From the NCBI RefSeq assembly GCF_049723905.1, contig NZ_JBJKFD010000001.1:1984001-2048000 (forward strand): a stretch of DNA of 64,000 nucleotides, read 5' to 3'. Position 1 is the first letter of the stretch. Each line of letters starts with the position of its first letter. The DNA comes from G963665185 sp049723905 (GTDB taxonomy: Bacteria > Desulfobacterota > Desulfovibrionia > Desulfovibrionales > Desulfovibrionaceae). Positions 45,195-53,927 of the stretch are shown in pieces. The notes beneath the pieces are model-generated. The model had not been told where the DNA came from, ran no database searches, and was given only the letters and a program-made list of their open reading frames with translations. The translations under genes and the position numbers were made by a program.

Positions 45195-46787
45195 ATGAGC
45201 ATTACCGGCTCCATGTACAGCGGCATAAGCGGCCTGCGCACCCACAGCCAGGCCATGAGCGTCATCGGCAACAACCTGGCCAACCAAAGCACATACGGCT
45301 TTAAAGGGTCCAATACCCATTTTCAGGACCTTTTTTACGCATCCATAAGCACGGGCAGCGGGATTGGTCAGGTGGGCCAGGGTTCCCAGGTGGCGGCCAT
45401 TATGAGCGACTTCGGCCAGGGCCCCAACGAAACCACCACCGCCGCCACAGACGTGTCCATCGGCGGCAAAGGATTTTTCGTAGTGAAAAATCCGGATACC
45501 AACGAATCCTTCTACACCCGTGCGGGCAACTTCCGCTTCGATAAGCAAGGAAACCTGATCGATACCCACGGGTATATCGTCCAGGGTTGGGAAGTGGAAC
45601 CGGGATCGTCCGGCGGGCGGGTCCGCACGGTCGGTTCGGCCGGCAACATCAAGCTGGCCAACTTCCAGTCTCCGCCGCAGGCCACCAAGGCCGTGAACAT
45701 GGTTATGAACCTCAACAGCAAGGACGATGACAAGTCCGCCGATCCAACAGACCCCTTCTTCTCCCTGCTCAAAAACTGGAACGGGCAGAAGGAACCACCA
45801 TTGGCCTCCTCGCGCTATGCTGCCCAGAATACCATCAAGGTGTACGACGAAAACGGCACCTCGCATGACCTGACCGTCTACTTCGACCCGGTCAAGGACT
45901 CCTCCGTTACCAGCAACGCCGGTGGCCAGCAGGTGTGGGAATTCATCGTAACCGTACCGCCGAATGCGGACGGACGCGTACTGGGCGGCTCCAAGGTTTC
46001 CACAACCTCGGCAGCGGGCCTGGTCATGGCGGGCACCCTCACTTTCGACGCGGCAGGCAACATTACCGGCATGAGCGCCTTTACCCTTGGCTCCGGGGCA
46101 GGCGGCGACCTCAAGGGGCTCAACCAATGGACCCCGGCCAAATTCTCGGACAACGGACTGCCCGTGTTTACGGCCAACTTCTCCAAACTGAACGACGCCA
46201 GCACCACAAGTGCGCCCAACGCAACCAACATCGAACTGGATTTCGGCCTCAGAAACCAGGACACGACCGGAACAGGCTGGGCTGGTGCGGCCTCGAACGC
46301 CTCGGTGATTGGAACGACGGTGGCTTCCCTCAACAACTTCTCGCGGCCGCAAGTGGAAGGCCAGGCCAGCACCGCCTACGACGAGTCCGGTTCCACGGCC
46401 ATTACCCAGACGCAGGACGGCTACGGCGCTGGTTTTCTGCAAAGCATCAGCATCAACAACGACGGCGTGATCACCGGCCATTATTCCAATGGTCAGGTCC
46501 TGGACCTGTACGCCCTCACCCTGGCCAACTTCAACAGCATGGAGGGGCTGAACCGGATCGGAGGCAACCTGTTCTCGGAAACACGCGAGTCCGGACCGGC
46601 CACCACCGGCCTGGCCGGAGTCGGTGGGCTGGGCACTGTTTCCTCCAACTCTTTAGAACAGTCCAACGTGGACACTGCGGAACAGATGGTCAAGATGATT
46701 ACCACGCAGCGCGGTTTCCAGGCCAACAGCAAAATCATCACAACCGCTGACGCCATGCTTCAGGAAGTCATCCAGCTCAAGCGCTAA
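45195..46787 (+). CDS. flgE: Flagellar hook protein FlgE
   Basis: 530 residues. FlgE polymerises into the hook. The N-terminal MSITGSMYSGISGLRTHSQA and GNNLANQSTYGFKGSNTHF are the rod/hook signature. TDVSIGGKGFFVVKNP opens the variable outer domains. The C-terminus has NSLEQSNVDTAEQMVKMITT and QRGFQANSKIITTADAMLQE, the helix that packs in the hook core. It starts 18 bp after flgD with AAGGAGAG upstream. Confidence 0.95.
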   Translation: MSITGSMYSGISGLRTHSQAMSVIGNNLANQSTYGFKGSNTHFQDLFYASISTGSGIGQVGQGSQVAAIMSDFGQGPNETTTAATDVSIGGKGFFVVKNPDTNESFYTRAGNFRFDKQGNLIDTHGYIVQGWEVEPGSSGGRVRTVGSAGNIKLANFQSPPQATKAVNMVMNLNSKDDDKSADPTDPFFSLLKNWNGQKEPPLASSRYAAQNTIKVYDENGTSHDLTVYFDPVKDSSVTSNAGGQQVWEFIVTVPPNADGRVLGGSKVSTTSAAGLVMAGTLTFDAAGNITGMSAFTLGSGAGGDLKGLNQWTPAKFSDNGLPVFTANFSKLNDASTTSAPNATNIELDFGLRNQDTTGTGWAGAASNASVIGTTVASLNNFSRPQVEGQASTAYDESGSTAITQTQDGYGAGFLQSISINNDGVITGHYSNGQVLDLYALTLANFNSMEGLNRIGGNLFSETRESGPATTGLAGVGGLGTVSSNSLEQSNVDTAEQMVKMITTQRGFQANSKIITTADAMLQEVIQLKR

Positions 46788-46826
46788 CCACGCGCCTGGT
46801 GACTCCCGTTTCGCAGGAGATTCGTC

Positions 46827-48917
46827 ATGATAAATATGCTGTACTCAATGGGCCTGTCGTCGCTGCTGAACACGCAATCTTCCATAAGCGTGCACAGCAA
46901 CAACGTCAGCAATGTAAACGTGGAAGGATACCGACGTCGTTCGGTGGTGATGGAATCCAACAAAACCCTGGATATGGGGTTTGGTTCCGTTGGAACAGGT
47001 GCGTCCATCGCCAGCATCTACCGCAACCTGAGCACATACGTTGAGGAGCAGTACCTGGAACGACATGGGGAAGCCAGCAAATGGGGAACCCTTACTTCCC
47101 AGCTCAGCCAGACGGAACAATTGTTCAAGTCCACCGACGACTCCGGACTTGCGACAATTCTCGGTAAGTTCTGGGGGGCCTGGGGAACCGCGGCCTCGGA
47201 TCAGGGGTCCTCGGGTTCCCTGGCCGCCCTTCTGGGCAAAGCAGACAGTCTGACCCAGCAGCTGAAGCTGATGCGTTCCGCCATGGACAGCCAGCAGCAC
47301 CAGATTGACGAACAAATGCGTCAGGAAGTCGACGAGACCAACCGGATTCTGAGCGATCTGGCGTCGTTGAACAAATCCATAACCGCAAACCCGAACAACA
47401 ACAGCCTGCTCGACACACGTGATGCACTCTTGCGCAACCTGACCGCAAAAATCGGCATCAAGACGCAGATTCAGGCCGACGGACAGGTAGCCGTAAGCAC
47501 CACGAGCGGGCGCACCCTGATTTCGGGCAGCAAACACTATACCCTCAGCTTTGACGGGCCGAGCCGGGAAATAGGCCTCAGCCCCGGCTCGGCCTATGAA
47601 GGCGACATCTATTTTGAAGGCAGCAGTAACAGCGAGATAACCATCGACGTGCTGACCGACGGCCCTGCCGACGGCAGCGCGGGTGCAGCCACCTACCGCG
47701 TCTCCCTGGACGGCGGCAAGACCTGGCTGGAAAACAAGGACGGAACCCCCAAGGTCTTCACGGCAGGCTCTCAGGACGACAACACCACCGTAGACGGTGT
47801 CAGGATATGGTTCGGCAAATCCGGCGACAGTTCCGCCGCAGCCACCACCAACCTGAGCAAGGGGGACCGCTTTACCGTTGTTCCCAAATCCTCGGTCTAC
47901 TGGAACAAGAACACTTCCACCAAAGAAAGCATTGCCCCCCACCCGCCCGACATGGCGGGCGGATCGGGCCGTGAAAGCGGCGGCAGCATTGTAGGTCTGC
48001 TGGCGACCCGGGACAGTTGTCTGGGAGAATACAAAAAGCAGCTGGACGCCATGGCGGAAAGTCTGGCCTGGGAAATCAACCGCCTCCATTCGCAGGGGGC
48101 GAGCGGGGCCCACCACAGCACCCTGCGCGGCCAGGAAAAAGCGCGCAGTACCAGCGCTGCCCTGGCCGATTCCGGCCTGTACTTTGCCGACAGGCTCACC
48201 GAAGGCAGCTTTGCCATTGCCCTGTACGACAGCACAACAGGCGAGGCCATGGGCAAGACGGCCATAGACTTCTCGTCCATTGTCCCGCCCGGAACGGCCA
48301 CGTTCGACCCCACCCAGCACTCCATGGAGGATGTGCGCGACGCCATCAACGCATCCATGAGCGGCAACGTAACGGCGACCATAGAAAACAACGCCCTGGT
48401 CATCAGTGCAGGCAGCGGCGTCAAGTACGAGCTGGCCTCCGATACCTCTGGTCTGCTGGCCGGACTGGGCATCAACAACTTCTTCGACGGCCATTCCTGC
48501 GACGACCTGAGCGTTTCCCAGGACATCGTCAACACCCCGTCTGCCATCTGCGTAGGACACGTCAACGGCGCCGGGGAAATCAACGAAGGCGACGTGGATA
48601 CGGCCAAGGCCATTGCCGCACTCGCCACCAAAGACGTGCTCTTTAAAGGGCCATATGCCGACCAGGAAACAACCTTTTCCGATTTTCTGGCCGGGCTGAC
48701 ATCCCAGGTGGGCACGGACGCATCCGGCGCCAAGTTTTCCTACCAGGCACAGCAGGCCCTGAGCCAGGACCTGTACACAAGGCAGGAATCCATCGGCGGC
48801 GTCAACATGGATGAGGAGATGGCCAAGCTTCTCCAACTCAACAAGAACTACGCGGCCGCCTCGCGCCTTATCCAGACGGCCTCGGACATGTTCGACACCA
48901 TACTTGCGCTCAAGTAG
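46827..48917 (+). CDS. flgK: Flagellar hook-filament junction protein FlgK
   Basis: 696 residues (FlgK is often about 550). The N-terminal SSLLNTQSSISVHSNNVSNV plus VEGYRRR and the C-terminal LLQLNKNYAAASRLIQTASD are the FlgK core helices. An inserted outer module around residues 270-360 contains YRVSLDGGKTWLENK; a DGGxTW unit also occurs twice in FlgL downstream. It joins the hook to the filament. It is 39 bp after flgE and followed 25 bp later by flgL. Confidence 0.93.
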   Translation: MINMLYSMGLSSLLNTQSSISVHSNNVSNVNVEGYRRRSVVMESNKTLDMGFGSVGTGASIASIYRNLSTYVEEQYLERHGEASKWGTLTSQLSQTEQLFKSTDDSGLATILGKFWGAWGTAASDQGSSGSLAALLGKADSLTQQLKLMRSAMDSQQHQIDEQMRQEVDETNRILSDLASLNKSITANPNNNSLLDTRDALLRNLTAKIGIKTQIQADGQVAVSTTSGRTLISGSKHYTLSFDGPSREIGLSPGSAYEGDIYFEGSSNSEITIDVLTDGPADGSAGAATYRVSLDGGKTWLENKDGTPKVFTAGSQDDNTTVDGVRIWFGKSGDSSAAATTNLSKGDRFTVVPKSSVYWNKNTSTKESIAPHPPDMAGGSGRESGGSIVGLLATRDSCLGEYKKQLDAMAESLAWEINRLHSQGASGAHHSTLRGQEKARSTSAALADSGLYFADRLTEGSFAIALYDSTTGEAMGKTAIDFSSIVPPGTATFDPTQHSMEDVRDAINASMSGNVTATIENNALVISAGSGVKYELASDTSGLLAGLGINNFFDGHSCDDLSVSQDIVNTPSAICVGHVNGAGEINEGDVDTAKAIAALATKDVLFKGPYADQETTFSDFLAGLTSQVGTDASGAKFSYQAQQALSQDLYTRQESIGGVNMDEEMAKLLQLNKNYAAASRLIQTASDMFDTILALK

Positions 48918-48942
48918 GCGTCGGCAGAGCAAGGAGTTTCCC

Positions 48943-50430
48943 ATGCGCGTAAGCCAAAACATGTTGTACTATAATTCGATAAACAACATGAACAAGTCCC
49001 TTGCCGAAATGATGCGGCTCAACGAAATGGGCTACTCTCAAAAACGCATCAACAGCCCGTCCGACGACCCGGCGGGCGCGGCCATTGCCGTGGCTCTGCG
49101 TTCGCAGGGCATGCGGCTGGAAGACTATCAGGACAACATCAAGGCGGCGAAGGGTTGGCTCACGCTGGGCGACTCCACTCTGTCGCAAGCCAGTACCCTG
49201 ATTGCGAGCATCAAGGCCAAGGCGCAACAGGCCTCCAACGATACCGTGACTGCGGATCAGCGCCTTATAACGGCCGACGAGGTGCGCCAATTCCTTGATG
49301 AAATGCTCGCCCTGTCCAACACCGAATATGTGGGCAAATCCATCTTTGCGGGGCACAAAACAGACTCCAACGCCTACGAAAAGGCGCTCAGCGCCACCAG
49401 CCTGGACGAATCCATCCCCGGATCGGCCGTGGAAATGGTACAGGGAGATGCAAAACGTTCTGTGAAGGTGGAGTTTTTGGACTCGGGCACGGTGGGAGGC
49501 GCTACCGACCTGCAATACCGCTACTCCAAGGACGGCGGAAAGACCTGGACCACCGCCACCCTGCCCGCGGGTTCCCGAACCCTCGACTGCGGCGGGGCCG
49601 ATCTTACCCTGGCCGACGGAACAGCTGCCACCGGTCGTGCCGGAGACACCGATGGTTCGGCGTTCATCATCCGGCCCACCGCCCAATACATGGGGGACGA
49701 CCAGGACGATGTGTCCGTAGAGAAATACGGGGCAGCGGACATCAATGCCAAGGCCGAGGGAAACTTTCGGACCGGCACTGTGGTCCGGGTGGATGCCAAC
49801 GCCACCCTGCCCGGTCCCGTACAATATTCCTACAGTCTGGACGGCGGCGATACATGGGTAAGCGGGCTCACTTCCAGCAACGGACGGCTGGCTGTGCCGG
49901 GGGGCACCCTGGAACTGACTCCCGACACGGGCAACACCCTCAGCGCCGGTGACCAATTCACTCTGGATCAGCGCGAAGCGCGCATCAATATCAATATTTC
50001 ACGTGACAGTGAGGTGGAGGTGAACAACGTGGGCAAGGACATATTCGGCGGACTGTATCAGGAACCCGGCGCAAGCCACCCCAGTGCAAATCCAGACAAG
50101 GGCAACCTCTTTGAAACCATCGGCGAGCTTATCGGCTACCTGGAAACCAACGATAGAGACGGCATAGCCGACTGCCTGGACAAGCTGCAGGACGCACACG
50201 AGACACTGCTTTCCGGCGCGGCAAGCACCGGAGCACGCCTGGACCGTCTGACCAACAGCGCCTATGCCCTGGGAATCCAGGCCGACAACACAACCACCAG
50301 TCTCTCCGGGGTTGAAGATGCAGACCTTTTTAAACTGACTGCGGATACTGCCAGGGCACAGGTTATTTACAGCACGGTGCTCAAGACCACCTCCCAAATA
50401 ATGAATCTGTCCATTCTCAACTACCTCTAA
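48943..50430 (+). CDS. flgL: Flagellar hook-filament junction protein FlgL
   Basis: 495 residues, longer than the usual 300-400. It begins MRVSQNMLYYNSINNMNKSL with SQKRINSPSDDPAGAAIAVA, the flagellin-like D0/D1 signature, and ends TARAQVIYSTVLKTTSQIMN. The extra length is an outer insert with two similar units, YRYSKDGGKTWTTAT (about residue 192) and YSYSLDGGDTWVSGL (about residue 295). ATG 48943 has AAGGAG upstream; the longer frame overlaps flgK and is not used. It is last of the hook operon, followed by a terminator. Confidence 0.93.
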   Translation: MRVSQNMLYYNSINNMNKSLAEMMRLNEMGYSQKRINSPSDDPAGAAIAVALRSQGMRLEDYQDNIKAAKGWLTLGDSTLSQASTLIASIKAKAQQASNDTVTADQRLITADEVRQFLDEMLALSNTEYVGKSIFAGHKTDSNAYEKALSATSLDESIPGSAVEMVQGDAKRSVKVEFLDSGTVGGATDLQYRYSKDGGKTWTTATLPAGSRTLDCGGADLTLADGTAATGRAGDTDGSAFIIRPTAQYMGDDQDDVSVEKYGAADINAKAEGNFRTGTVVRVDANATLPGPVQYSYSLDGGDTWVSGLTSSNGRLAVPGGTLELTPDTGNTLSAGDQFTLDQREARININISRDSEVEVNNVGKDIFGGLYQEPGASHPSANPDKGNLFETIGELIGYLETNDRDGIADCLDKLQDAHETLLSGAASTGARLDRLTNSAYALGIQADNTTTSLSGVEDADLFKLTADTARAQVIYSTVLKTTSQIMNLSILNYL

Positions 50431-50502
50431 CCGCAGGGGGAGAGAAGTTCGGGAGAAAACCCGACAGAGCCCTTAAGGGGCCCCAGCAGAGCCTGTATTG
50501 CG

Positions 50503-50559
50503 AGGCTTCCGGCAGCACTGTTCGCGAATAGCGAGTATGCCGGGAGCCTTTGCTTTTTT
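50503..50559 (+). terminator. Terminator of the flgDEKL operon
   Basis: AGGCTTCCGGCA (50503-50514) pairs with TGCCGGGAGCCT (50538-50549), with a small inner TTCGCGAATAGCGA hairpin in the loop, followed by TTTGCTTTTTT. Confidence 0.85.
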
Positions 50560-50609
50560 GGGAGGGAGGAGGAAAAAGGACACCCAGTTGGTCGGCAGCC
50601 AGCTTTGGG

Positions 50610-50638
50610 CGGTTTATCCCCGCGTGCGCGGGGAACTG
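50610..50638 (-). repeat. Solitary type I-E CRISPR repeat
   Basis: A single 29-bp unit matches the array consensus except for T in place of C at position 6 (CGGTTT) and a changed end (ACTG). It lies 364 bp from the array, which is not a multiple of the 61-bp repeat-spacer period, with no repeats between. It is probably a stranded remnant. Confidence 0.75.
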
Positions 50639-50745
50639 ATAGCGCCTTTTCAGCATCAATATTCCGAGAAATAAAGAGGAGGTGGGCAGCAAAGAAGGCA
50701 TGGTGTCCCTTTCCTTGTCTACCAAGCACAGTTTCGTCGAATTAT

Positions 50746-50800
50746 CCGGAAACAGTGGGGAAACCCGGTCAACGCGCCCGGTTTCCCCGGTTGTTTCCGG
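50746..50800. repeat. Long inverted repeat, 50746-50800
   Basis: Arms of about 23 bases (CCGGAAACA-GTGGGGAAACCCGG and CCGGTTTCCCC-GGTTGTTTCCGG) with one or two mismatches and a short loop. There is no T-tract, and it is not next to a gene end. It could be a strong cruciform, an RNA hairpin or a small mobile relic. Confidence 0.7.
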
Positions 50801-50926
50801 AACCTTCCCCTCCCTTTCCGACACGAAAGGGCCGCAGATTTCTGTTAGGTATTCTTGGCCGCCTCTTTGAACCAAGACAGGCGAGGTAAAACCCTTGCGC
50901 CATAATTTCCCCAGCAGCATTCCAAG

Positions 50927-50961
50927 CCCACTGCCGCAGGTACGCCACGAAGCGTGGCGAG
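50927..50961. repeat. 35-bp direct repeat flanking the CRISPR array, left copy
   Basis: Identical over 35 bp to 51656-51690. It holds a small palindrome, CGCCACGAAGCGTGGCG. It starts 76 bp before the first (degenerate) CRISPR repeat. Confidence 0.9.
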
Positions 50962-51002
50962 GACACCGCAAGTGGTGGTGCTTCGCTTGAAGCACGCCCA
51001 AC

Positions 51003-51459
51003 AAACTTATCCCCGCGTGCGCGGGGAACCCCCAGACCGGGAGGCGCTCTGATTCATGGCGCTCGGTTCATCCCCGCATGCGCGGGGAACACTCTATCGT
51101 CAAAAAATGGGTTTGGATTATTGGCGGTTCATCCCCGCGTGCGCGGGGAACACTTGGGACGGCGACGGCGACCTGGGCGACCAATCGGTTCATCCCCGCG
51201 TGCGCGGGGAACACCTGCCATCCACCAATGCACAAGACGTACAGATCGGTTCATCCCCGCGTGCGCGGGGAACACGGAGTCCCCGGCATAGTCCGGATTT
51301 CTCATTTGCGGTTCATCCCCGCATGCGCGGGGAACACGTAAAATCCTATGTTTTGCAAGTGTCTCATGTCGGTTCATCCCCGCATGCGCGGGGAACACAA
51401 GAAATGGAGCAGGAAAAACTCAAAAACCTTCGGTTCATCCCCGCATGCGCGGGGAACAC
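51003..51459 (-). CRISPR. Type I-E CRISPR array, 8 repeats, no cas genes nearby
   Basis: Repeats of 29 bp: CGGTTCATCCCCGC, then A or G, then TGCGCGGGGAACAC, at 51064, 51125, 51186, 51247, 51309, 51370 and 51431, with spacers of 32, 32, 32, 33, 32 and 32 bp. A degenerate eighth repeat at 51003 keeps the 32-bp spacing. The complement GTGTTCCCCGCG...GGGGATGAACCG is the type I-E form, so transcription runs leftward from an AT-rich leader on the right. The degenerate repeat is at the far end, as expected. flgL is on one side and lepA on the other; no cas gene lies within the window. Confidence 0.97.
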
Positions 51460-51655
51460 TCTTCCACAAAAAACCTACCATTACAGACATCTGCGTGCAT
51501 TGCAAAATTCTACCAACTTTTTCATCAATTATATCAAAGAGCTACAGAAGGAACAATTTGTCTACAATCTCAATGAGTTATATTTGGTACTTTTATTTGC
51601 CGTATTTTTACATCATTTCCCAATAATTAAAAAGGACAAGAAATCCCATTTTTAC
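51460..51655 (-). promoter_or_regulatory. CRISPR leader (AT-rich)
   Basis: About 195 bp, distinctly AT-rich, directly adjoin the last perfect repeat on the side where the leader is expected from repeat orientation. No gene is supported here. It should contain the pre-crRNA promoter, read leftward. Confidence 0.65.
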
Positions 51656-51690
51656 CCCACTGCCGCAGGTACGCCACGAAGCGTGGCGAG
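51656..51690. repeat. 35-bp direct repeat flanking the CRISPR array, right copy
   Basis: Same 35 bases, same orientation, as 50927-50961, 729 bp away. It lies just outside the AT-rich leader. Confidence 0.9.
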
Positions 51691-51816
51691 ACCCCGCCAT
51701 TGATGGGTGTGGCGATCAAGGCACATCCCCTAAATTCATCCCCACAAATAATATGCCTTCATAAAAAATGCGCTCACCTTTTAGTCACCGAAAAGCCCCT
51801 GGTCCCCAGCCTCCCC

Positions 51817-51944
51817 GCGGCAGTGTAAGTTTTGTTCCTGCCGAGGCGCAAAGTGATGTTTGGAGACGCGGATAGGAGTAAACCTCCATCCCGGCGCCAA
51901 ACATTGCTTTGCAACGAAGGCAGGGAGAAAAATCGCGCTGCCGC
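51817..51944. repeat. Palindromic dispersed repeat, family A, copy 2
   Basis: GCGGCAG (51817-51823) pairs with CTGCCGC (51938-51944). CCTGCC (51837-51842) pairs with GGCAGG (51919-51924). CAAAG/CTTTG, ATGTTTGG/CCAAACAT and GGATAGGAG/CTCCATCC follow inward. It shares GTAAGTTTTGT and GAAAAATCGCGC with the copy at 3223-3352, while the arm sequences differ and remain complementary. It lies about 150 bp upstream of lepA. Confidence 0.8.
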
Positions 51945-52096
51945 CCCCACCCACATTGCACTGCCGCCATCCATCCCCCCAACAGCAGTTTCATTAGACA
52001 GTGGAGGATAAATCGCTTATGGAGAGTGGTTCATTTGGACTGCGCCTACAGGGGCTTGCCTCTCTTTGCAACGCAGAGCCACACATCCAGGATACC

Positions 52097-53896
52097 ATGA
52101 AAAACATACGCAATTTCAGCATTATAGCACATATCGACCACGGCAAATCCACCTTGGCGGACCGTATTCTCGAAATTACCGGTTTGGTTTCAGATCGGCA
52201 ACGGAGAGAACAGTATCTGGACCGCATGGATCTGGAACGGGAACGTGGCATCACCATCAAGGCCCAGAGCGTGCGCATTCCGTACAAGGCCAAGGACGGT
52301 CAGGAATACATTCTGAACCTGATCGACACGCCGGGCCACGTTGACTTTTCCTATGAGGTTTCCAGGTCGCTTTCCGCCTGCGAAGGCGCGCTGCTGGTAG
52401 TGGACGCCACCCAGGGCGTGGAAGCGCAGACCCTGGCCAACGTGTATCTGGCCCTGGACCACGATCTGGAAATCATCCCCGTACTGAACAAGATCGACCT
52501 GCCCAGCGCACACCCGGACGAGGTTGCCCACGAAATCGAGGAAGCCATTGGTCTGGATTGTACAGACTACCTGGCTGTCAGCGCCAAAAGCGGCCAAAAC
52601 GTGGACAAGGTGCTGGAACGCATTGTCCGCGATCTTCCGCCGCCAATCGGTGACGCAAACGCCCCGCTCAAGGCCCTTATTTTCGATTCCTGGTACGATA
52701 CCTACCAGGGCGTTGTGGTCCTGTTCCGCATCATCGACGGCAGCATCAAGCCGGGCCAGAAGATCATGATGTACTCCACCAAGGCGGAGTTCGACGTGAC
52801 CGATCTGGGCGTGTTTTCCCCGGATGCCCTCAAGGTGAAGGAACTGGGCCCCGGTGAGGTCGGCTTTCTTACGGCCAGCATCAAGGAACTTTCCCAGGCC
52901 AAGGTGGGCGACACCATAACGGTTCCGGGCAAATCGGCACAGACGCCGTGCCCCGGCTTCCAGGAAGTAAAGCCCATGGTCTTCTGCGGCCTGTATCCCG
53001 TGGAACCCGCGGAATACGAGCTGCTCAAGGGCGCTCTGGAAAAACTGCAGCTGAACGACGCCGCCTTTTCCTACGAGCCGGAAACGTCCCAGGCCTTGGG
53101 ATTCGGCTTCCGCTGCGGTTTTCTGGGCCTGCTGCACATGGAGATCATTCAGGAACGGCTGGAACGCGAATTCCAGGCCAAACTGATAGCCACTGCGCCC
53201 AGCGTCATCTACAAGGTGGAAACAACCGCAGGCGTAACCGAGCTGATCGACAACCCCAGCAAACTGCCCGACCCGCAATACATCAACTCGGTGGCCGAAC
53301 CGTACGTGCGCATGGAAATCCACGTGCCCAACGAATACGTCGGCGGCGTGCTCAAGCTGTGCGAAGAAAAACGCGGCATTCAAAAGGACATGAAATACCT
53401 CACGTCCACCCGCGTCATCATCACCTACGAGCTGCCCTTTGCGGAAATCGTCTTCGACTTTTTCGACAAACTCAAATCCATCACCAGGGGCTATGCCTCC
53501 ATGGATTACGAAGTGGTGGACTTCCGCGTTTCCGACATGGTCAAGCTGGACATCCTGATCAACGGGGACAAGGTCGACGCCATGTCCACCATCGTGCACC
53601 GGGAAAACTCCGCCCGCATCGGACGAAGCCTTGCCCTGCGCCTCAAGCGGGCCATTCCGCGCCAGCTTTTCGAAGTCATCATCCAGGCTGCCATTGGCAA
53701 CAAGATCATTGCCCGCGAGCGTAACGCCCCGCTGCGCAAGAACGTTACCGCCAAATGCTATGGCGGCGACATCACGCGTAAGCGCAAGCTTTTGGAAAAG
53801 CAGAAGGAAGGCAAAAAGCGGATGAAGAAGATGGGCAACGTGGAAGTGCCCCAGGAAGCTTTTCTGGCCGCCCTCCAAACCAGCGACGACGACTAA
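52097..53896 (+). CDS. lepA: Elongation factor 4 (LepA)
   Basis: 600 residues, the family length. It is a ribosome-binding GTPase that back-translocates or helps biogenesis of the small subunit. The G-domain motifs are IIAHIDHGKSTLADRIL (G1), RERGITIKAQSVRI (G2), DTPGHVDF (G3) and LNKIDLP (G4). The C-terminal LepA-specific part ends RKRKLLEKQKEGKKRMKKMG. ATG 52097 (MKNIRNFSI) is chosen over a start 32 codons upstream because it matches the family N-terminus and AGGA precedes it. lepB follows after 31 bp. Confidence 0.95.
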   Translation: MKNIRNFSIIAHIDHGKSTLADRILEITGLVSDRQRREQYLDRMDLERERGITIKAQSVRIPYKAKDGQEYILNLIDTPGHVDFSYEVSRSLSACEGALLVVDATQGVEAQTLANVYLALDHDLEIIPVLNKIDLPSAHPDEVAHEIEEAIGLDCTDYLAVSAKSGQNVDKVLERIVRDLPPPIGDANAPLKALIFDSWYDTYQGVVVLFRIIDGSIKPGQKIMMYSTKAEFDVTDLGVFSPDALKVKELGPGEVGFLTASIKELSQAKVGDTITVPGKSAQTPCPGFQEVKPMVFCGLYPVEPAEYELLKGALEKLQLNDAAFSYEPETSQALGFGFRCGFLGLLHMEIIQERLEREFQAKLIATAPSVIYKVETTAGVTELIDNPSKLPDPQYINSVAEPYVRMEIHVPNEYVGGVLKLCEEKRGIQKDMKYLTSTRVIITYELPFAEIVFDFFDKLKSITRGYASMDYEVVDFRVSDMVKLDILINGDKVDAMSTIVHRENSARIGRSLALRLKRAIPRQLFEVIIQAAIGNKIIARERNAPLRKNVTAKCYGGDITRKRKLLEKQKEGKKRMKKMGNVEVPQEAFLAALQTSDDD

Positions 53897-53927
53897 AAAC
53901 ACGCATTTCCCCTCAAGGAAAAACATA

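Noticed and set aside
46845..48962. Minus-strand frame of 705 codons over flgK
   Set aside because: Shadow of flgK; no start signal or domain.
51056..51703. Open frame through the CRISPR array
   Set aside because: Consists of translated CRISPR repeats and spacers.
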